Part shown: piece by piece, positions 6,364 to 9,458 of the stretch
How positions within the stretch are numbered: position 1 is the first letter of the stretch
Layout: each line of letters begins with the position of its first letter
Assembly (NCBI GenBank): GCA_002298155.1
Contig: DBME01000367.1
Span: 24,096 to 33,553 of the forward strand
Direction of reading: 5' to 3'
Length of the DNA: 9,458 bases
From: Holophagaceae bacterium UBA706
Lineage (GTDB): Bacteria; Acidobacteriota; Holophagae; Holophagales; Holophagaceae
Program-made: the position numbers and the translations under genes
Notes under the pieces: model-generated
Database searches by the model: none
What the model was told of the DNA's origin: nothing
What the model saw: the letters and a program-made list of their open reading frames with translations, nothing else

Positions 6364-8295
6364 CTAACCCCTTCGCGGCAGGAACTTCAACCAGGAGCGC
6401 AGGAACAGGACCGCCAGCAGGATGAGCCCCAGGGGCAGCCAGATGGAGGCCGGATCCGCCAGGATCTCGCCGGGGTAGCGGACGGAGCGTCCGGTGGCAA
6501 GGACGATGCCGACCGCGAAGCACAGGAAGGCATACTCGATGAGGCCCTCCTGGGTTTCGCCGATGAGCAGCCGGTCCGCCCCGGGCAGCGCCACCATGAG
6601 GAGCCGGTGCAGCCACCGCTGCGAGGCCTGGAAGCTGGCCACCTCCTCGACCTTCTTCTTGCGGCTCTCGCCGTGGAGGCCGTCCTTGAGGACGAACAGG
6701 TGGTGGCACTTGGAACAGACGAAGACATCGGGGCTGTCGGTGGTGTGGAAAGGATCCCCGCAGCGGGTGCACTGGGAGGGGTGGGCCTCGCTGATGCTGC
6801 GCCGGAGCCGGAGGAAGAAGGCGCCGGCGGCCACGAGGGGCAGCAGGAGGTTGAAGAAGAGCAGGAAGTCCTTGGTGCCCTGCCCGCCGTGGCCCGGGTC
6901 GCCGCCGATGGACTTGGCCAGGGCCGCGATGCGCGCGGGCGAGTCGGGAAGGGGCAAGGCGAAGGTGCGCTGATCCGTCCGGGCCGCGTTGGCGGCGAGG
7001 ACCCGGTTGAAGGTGTCCAGGGCCAGACGCCGCGCATCCTCCTGCTTGGAGAAGCCCAGGGGGCCGTCCATCTGCCGGAAGGCCACCACGCTCTGGTTGA
7101 GCAGGATCTCGCCGCTGGTCGGGGCGATGGACGCCGCCTCGTCAAAGCACGTCTGGGCGCCGTTCACGTCGCCAAGCTGGTACCGCGCGACACCCAGGTT
7201 GTTCATGACCTCGGCATGGTCAGGGTGGCTCTTGGCCAGGGCCGCGAAGGTGGCCTCGGCCTTGGCCCAGTCCTGGAATTCAAGCTGGCGCCAGCCTTCC
7301 AGGAAGGCGCGGTCACCGGGCGGCAGGGCGGCGAGGACATGGTCATCCCCGGGGACGGGCTGGGGCCGGAGCTGCAGGGTCACGATGCTCGGACTGGGGG
7401 TGGCCGCCGCCATGGGCTCGATGAGCGAAAGGACGGGATGGAAGAGCTGGAGCAGGAGGATCAGGAGGGTGGCGCGGATCTCCATGGGCAGCATGAAGGG
7501 TGCCAGCAGCCAGAGCCACACCATGGCGGCGATGCTCGGGTCCAGCCCGAAGACCACCGGCAGGGTGACGAGGAAGGCCCCCAGGAGGGCCACCACGTGG
7601 GGGTTCATGGCGGTGTGGCGGAGGGGCTCCTCCCAGATGTTGCGGAACACCCGCCGGTAGCGCATGCCCAGGGTCAGGGCCCAGCCCCAGAGGAGCAGGG
7701 TGGCCATGAGCCTCAGCCAGGCGATGTGCTGGACGGTCCAGAGCCACCGGTGGAGGGGGTTGCCCAGGCGGAGGCGGGTCAGCTCCAGGACGTCGGCGAT
7801 GCTCCACAGGTACCCCTGGGGGCCCTGCTGCCGGAGAAGGATCACCCGGGTGCCCAGGAGGGCGGGATACTTCGGCGCCCAGCGCTCGACGGTGTCGATG
7901 ACCTTGAGTCCCAGGGCCGGGTCGCCCTGCCGGCCCAGTTCCCGGGCGAAGATGGCCATGGATTCCACGAGGGGGAGCACGTCCATGGTGCCGTATGTGC
8001 GCCGGAGCAGTTCCACATCCTGGACCGCGGCCTGGATGGCCACCGGATCCCCGGAGCGGAAGGCGGGCTTGAGGCGCTCGGCGCAATGGCTGAGGGCGAT
8101 GGCGGGCTGGAGCTCCTGGCGGAGGCGGGCCTGGGGATCCGCCTGGGCTTGCAGACGGGACCCGGAACACAGCGCCAGAACTACGGTCAGTATGGGAATA
8201 AGCCCAATTTTGAAAATATTTAAAGCGGTCCGGCTGAAGGCGGCGGTCACGGATGCCAACTTGGGGCGGGACGGCCGTGCAACCGTTACGATCAT
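6364..8295 (-). CDS. Multi-pass membrane protein with TPR repeats and a zinc ribbon
   Basis: 643 residues, no family name I recognise. In order: a signal peptide or anchor (about 1-52, hydrophobic core 30-43, possible cleavage after AQA at 52); a helical domain (53-185); four membrane helices (about 192-210, 233-250, 255-272, 274-292); TPR-like repeats at about 325-435 (e.g. AEVMNNLGVARYQLGDVNGAQ); a fifth helix (477-496); a zinc ribbon with CxxC at 509-512 and CxxC at 527-530; a Lys-rich link; and two final helices (about 585-600, 615-633). The positive-inside rule puts the TPRs outside and the zinc ribbon inside (inference). The ATG at 8295 has GGAG five bases upstream. The frame extends to 8382, but that part lacks a good ribosome site and crosses the divergent control region. 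It is the first gene of a two-gene operon with the DUF4388 protein. Its function is unknown; it could be an assembly or sensing scaffold. Confidence 0.78.
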   Translation of the reverse strand: MIVTVARPSRPKLASVTAAFSRTALNIFKIGLIPILTVVLALCSGSRLQAQADPQARLRQELQPAIALSHCAERLKPAFRSGDPVAIQAAVQDVELLRRTYGTMDVLPLVESMAIFARELGRQGDPALGLKVIDTVERWAPKYPALLGTRVILLRQQGPQGYLWSIADVLELTRLRLGNPLHRWLWTVQHIAWLRLMATLLLWGWALTLGMRYRRVFRNIWEEPLRHTAMNPHVVALLGAFLVTLPVVFGLDPSIAAMVWLWLLAPFMLPMEIRATLLILLLQLFHPVLSLIEPMAAATPSPSIVTLQLRPQPVPGDDHVLAALPPGDRAFLEGWRQLEFQDWAKAEATFAALAKSHPDHAEVMNNLGVARYQLGDVNGAQTCFDEAASIAPTSGEILLNQSVVAFRQMDGPLGFSKQEDARRLALDTFNRVLAANAARTDQRTFALPLPDSPARIAALAKSIGGDPGHGGQGTKDFLLFFNLLLPLVAAGAFFLRLRRSISEAHPSQCTRCGDPFHTTDSPDVFVCSKCHHLFVLKDGLHGESRKKKVEEVASFQASQRWLHRLLMVALPGADRLLIGETQEGLIEYAFLCFAVGIVLATGRSVRYPGEILADPASIWLPLGLILLAVLFLRSWLKFLPRRG

Positions 8296-8300
8296 GGTCA

Positions 8301-8304
8301 CTCC
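8301..8304 (-). promoter_or_regulatory. Ribosome binding site deciding the start of the TPR/zinc-ribbon gene
   Basis: GGAG on the minus strand, five bases before the ATG at 8295. It favours this start over in-frame upstream ATGs at 8337 and 8382, which would add up to 29 residues ahead of the signal sequence. Confidence 0.6.
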
Positions 8305-8322
8305 GTGGTTTGAAGGCAGGTT

Positions 8323-8352
8323 ATCACAGTTCGCCATCCTCCCACTTCTCAA
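8323..8352 (-). promoter_or_regulatory. Possible promoter for the TPR/zinc-ribbon operon
   Basis: On the minus strand, TTGAGA (8347-8352, five of six to the -35 consensus) is followed after 18 bases by TGTGAT (8323-8328, four of six to the -10). This would start transcription near 8316, leaving a leader of about 20 bases. The left arm of the inverted repeat falls in the spacer, so a bound regulator would block polymerase. Matched by eye only. Confidence 0.3.
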
Positions 8353-8376
8353 ACCCTTGCTTAAATGGGAGGATGG
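8334..8376. repeat. Perfect 11-bp inverted repeat between divergent genes
   Basis: CCATCCTCCCA (8334-8344) and TGGGAGGATGG (8366-8376) are exact reverse complements, separated by 21 bases. The arm centres are 32 bp apart, about three helical turns, so proteins on both arms would sit on the same DNA face. It lies between the divergent TPR genes, ending eight bases before the plus-strand ribosome site. It could be an operator, or, if transcribed, a leader hairpin. It is not followed by a T run, so not a standard terminator. Confidence 0.75.
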
Positions 8377-8384
8377 ACTCATTC

Positions 8385-8389
8385 GGAGG
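8385..8389 (+). promoter_or_regulatory. Ribosome binding site deciding the start at 8394
   Basis: GGAGG four bases before the ATG at 8394. It selects this start, which begins directly with a signal peptide, over the in-frame ATG at 8253 inside the opposite gene. Confidence 0.7.
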
Positions 8390-8393
8390 CACT

Positions 8394-9410
8394 ATGCGAA
8401 ACATCATTACGGCCATCATGATCCCGGCAGCATGCATGTCCCTTTGCGCCCAGAACACGGGCCGCATCGCGGGCACCGTCCTGGGCAAGAATGGCAAGCC
8501 GGTGCCGGGGGCGGTCGTCACCCTTTCCCGCCAGGACATCAACTGGTCCAAGCCGATCAAGGTCAACGATCAGGGCAACTACATGCAGGTGGGCCTCGAA
8601 CCCAAGGAATTCAAGGTTTCCGTCACGGCCCCCGGATGCACCCCCATCAACGAGATTGTCAAAATCGTCATGGGCGACACCGTCACCAAGAACTACACCC
8701 TCATGACGACCCAGGAATCGGCGGATGAGGCCATCCGCACCGGCGTGGGCATGGATCCCAACGCGGCGAAGGCCATCTCCGCCTCCACGGCCTTCAACTC
8801 GGGCATTGAACTCTACAACCAGCAGAAATTCGCCGAAGCCCTGCCCTTCATCGAAAAGGCCGTGAACGAAATGCACGAGGCCATCGGCAACATGAAGGAA
8901 GGCGAGGTCAGGACCAAGCTCGAAGCCCAGACCGCCACGGCCGACCGTGTCTACGGTGTCGTCCTGACCCAGGTCGGCAAGGGCGATCCCGCCAAGAAGG
9001 ACATGGTCCTCAAGGCCGAATCCTACCTCATGCCCGCCTACCAGAAGAACCCCAAGGACCAGACCCTGGTGGTCGCCCTCCTGGAAGTGGCCAAGGCCAA
9101 GGAGGACGCCGCCGCCATCAAGACCTACCAGGCCGCCCTGGACGCCATCATCGGCCCCCGCCCCGAGGTCGCCTACAATGACGGCGTCACCGCCTTCAAC
9201 GACGGCAGGTTCAAGGAAGCCAAGGAATCGGTGGACAAGGCCATCGCCCTCGACCCCAAGTTCCCCGACAGCTACTGGCTCCTGGGCGTGGTCGAATTCA
9301 GCATGAACAACACCAAGGCCGCCAAGGAGGCCTTCAAGAAGTACCTCGAAATCGCCCCCACCGGCAAGAAGGCCGGCGAAGTCCGCGAGTTCCTCAAGGA
9401 ACTCAAGTAG
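8394..9410 (+). CDS. Secreted carboxypeptidase-regulatory-like / TPR protein
   Basis: 338 residues. A signal peptide occupies about residues 1-20 (MRNIITAIMIPAACMSLCAQ), so the protein should be exported; Cys18 is not in a convincing lipobox, so a soluble or envelope-associated product is more likely than a lipoprotein. Residues 23-104 form a carboxypeptidase-regulatory-like beta-sandwich (GRIAGTVLGKNGKPVPGAVVTL ... GNYMQVGLEPKEFKVSVTAPG), a binding or spacer fold common in envelope proteins. TPR-like repeats follow at about 131-160, 257-290 and 291-322 (e.g. AYNDGVTAFNDGRFKEAKESVDKAIALDP), with a Lys/Ala-rich helical region between. No catalytic residues are visible. The codons are strongly biased (AAG for Lys, GCC for Ala, GAA/GAG mixed), which could mean high expression (inference). 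It is divergent from another TPR protein and shares with it a control region bearing a perfect inverted repeat. Partner unknown; TPRs suggest protein binding. Confidence 0.85.
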   Translation: MRNIITAIMIPAACMSLCAQNTGRIAGTVLGKNGKPVPGAVVTLSRQDINWSKPIKVNDQGNYMQVGLEPKEFKVSVTAPGCTPINEIVKIVMGDTVTKNYTLMTTQESADEAIRTGVGMDPNAAKAISASTAFNSGIELYNQQKFAEALPFIEKAVNEMHEAIGNMKEGEVRTKLEAQTATADRVYGVVLTQVGKGDPAKKDMVLKAESYLMPAYQKNPKDQTLVVALLEVAKAKEDAAAIKTYQAALDAIIGPRPEVAYNDGVTAFNDGRFKEAKESVDKAIALDPKFPDSYWLLGVVEFSMNNTKAAKEAFKKYLEIAPTGKKAGEVREFLKELK

Positions 9411-9458
9411 GCCCTAGGAGCCAACTTAGTTACAGGAGGCCCCGTTCCCCCCATGGGG
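9411..9458 (+). other. Unassigned tail of window, possible start of a next gene
   Basis: Forty-eight bases after the last stop codon. AGGAGG at 9434-9439 is a perfect ribosome-site sequence, and an ATG at 9453 follows after 13 bases, longer than usual. The gene, if any, runs off the edge. No terminator hairpin is clear in what is visible. Confidence 0.3.

Noticed and set aside
5280..6425. A 381-codon plus-strand open frame opposite the DUF4388 gene
   Set aside because: Antisense shadow: His/Gly/Val-rich with no motif, while the minus strand gives a recognisable DUF4388 protein.
6088..8223. A 711-codon plus-strand open frame opposite the TPR/zinc-ribbon gene
   Set aside because: It lies antisense to a gene with clear membrane helices, TPRs and zinc-binding cysteines. 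Its product is Gly/Gln/Glu-rich low complexity with no domain, as expected for an antisense frame in GC-rich DNA.

Overview
This window comes from a high-GC bacterial chromosome with a two-membrane envelope (a TolQ-type channel and proteins with signal peptides). The gene set (DUF4388 protein, several TPR envelope proteins, a carboxypeptidase-regulatory-like fold fused to TPRs, DUF309, TatA/TatC) would suit an acidobacterium such as the Holophaga/Geothrix group. That placement is inference from gene style; no rRNA or other phylogenetic marker is present. I see no mobile elements, CRISPR arrays, tRNAs or rRNAs. The window reads as ordinary core or near-core chromosome, densely packed, with no gene-free stretch longer than about 105 bases.

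Left block (1-2530, minus strand): a tightly coupled cluster transcribed tolQ-like -> DUF309 protein -> nadB. The tolQ stop and the DUF309 start share one base (TGATG), and the DUF309 stop and the nadB start overlap by four bases (GTGA). nadB runs off the left edge, so about 346 N-terminal residues are visible. No tolR/exbD or tolA accompanies the channel gene.

Middle block (2635-5123, plus strand): ugd (UDP-glucose 6-dehydrogenase), then, after an 89-base gap, tatA and tatC of the twin-arginine translocase. The 104-base gap between tolQ and ugd is a divergent control region with a strong hairpin just ahead of the ugd ribosome binding site.

Right block: a minus-strand pair (6364-8295 and 5193-6359, four bases apart) encodes a multi-pass membrane protein with TPRs and a zinc ribbon, followed by a DUF4388 protein with one C-terminal membrane span. 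This pair converges on tatC across a short AT-rich element that may be a shared terminator. Divergent from the pair is a secreted protein with an N-terminal carboxypeptidase-regulatory-like fold and C-terminal TPRs (8394-9410). The 98-base gap between the divergent genes carries a perfect 11-bp inverted repeat with a 21-base spacer, the clearest unexplained DNA element here.

The genes cover NAD synthesis (nadB), envelope energy or division (tolQ), sugar-nucleotide supply for surface polysaccharide (ugd), protein export (tatAC) and two uncharacterised envelope/TPR units. Nothing seen is a convincing new defence or mobile system. The most promising unexplored items are the TPR/zinc-ribbon + DUF4388 pair with its palindromic control region, and the orphan tolQ-DUF309-nadB arrangement.
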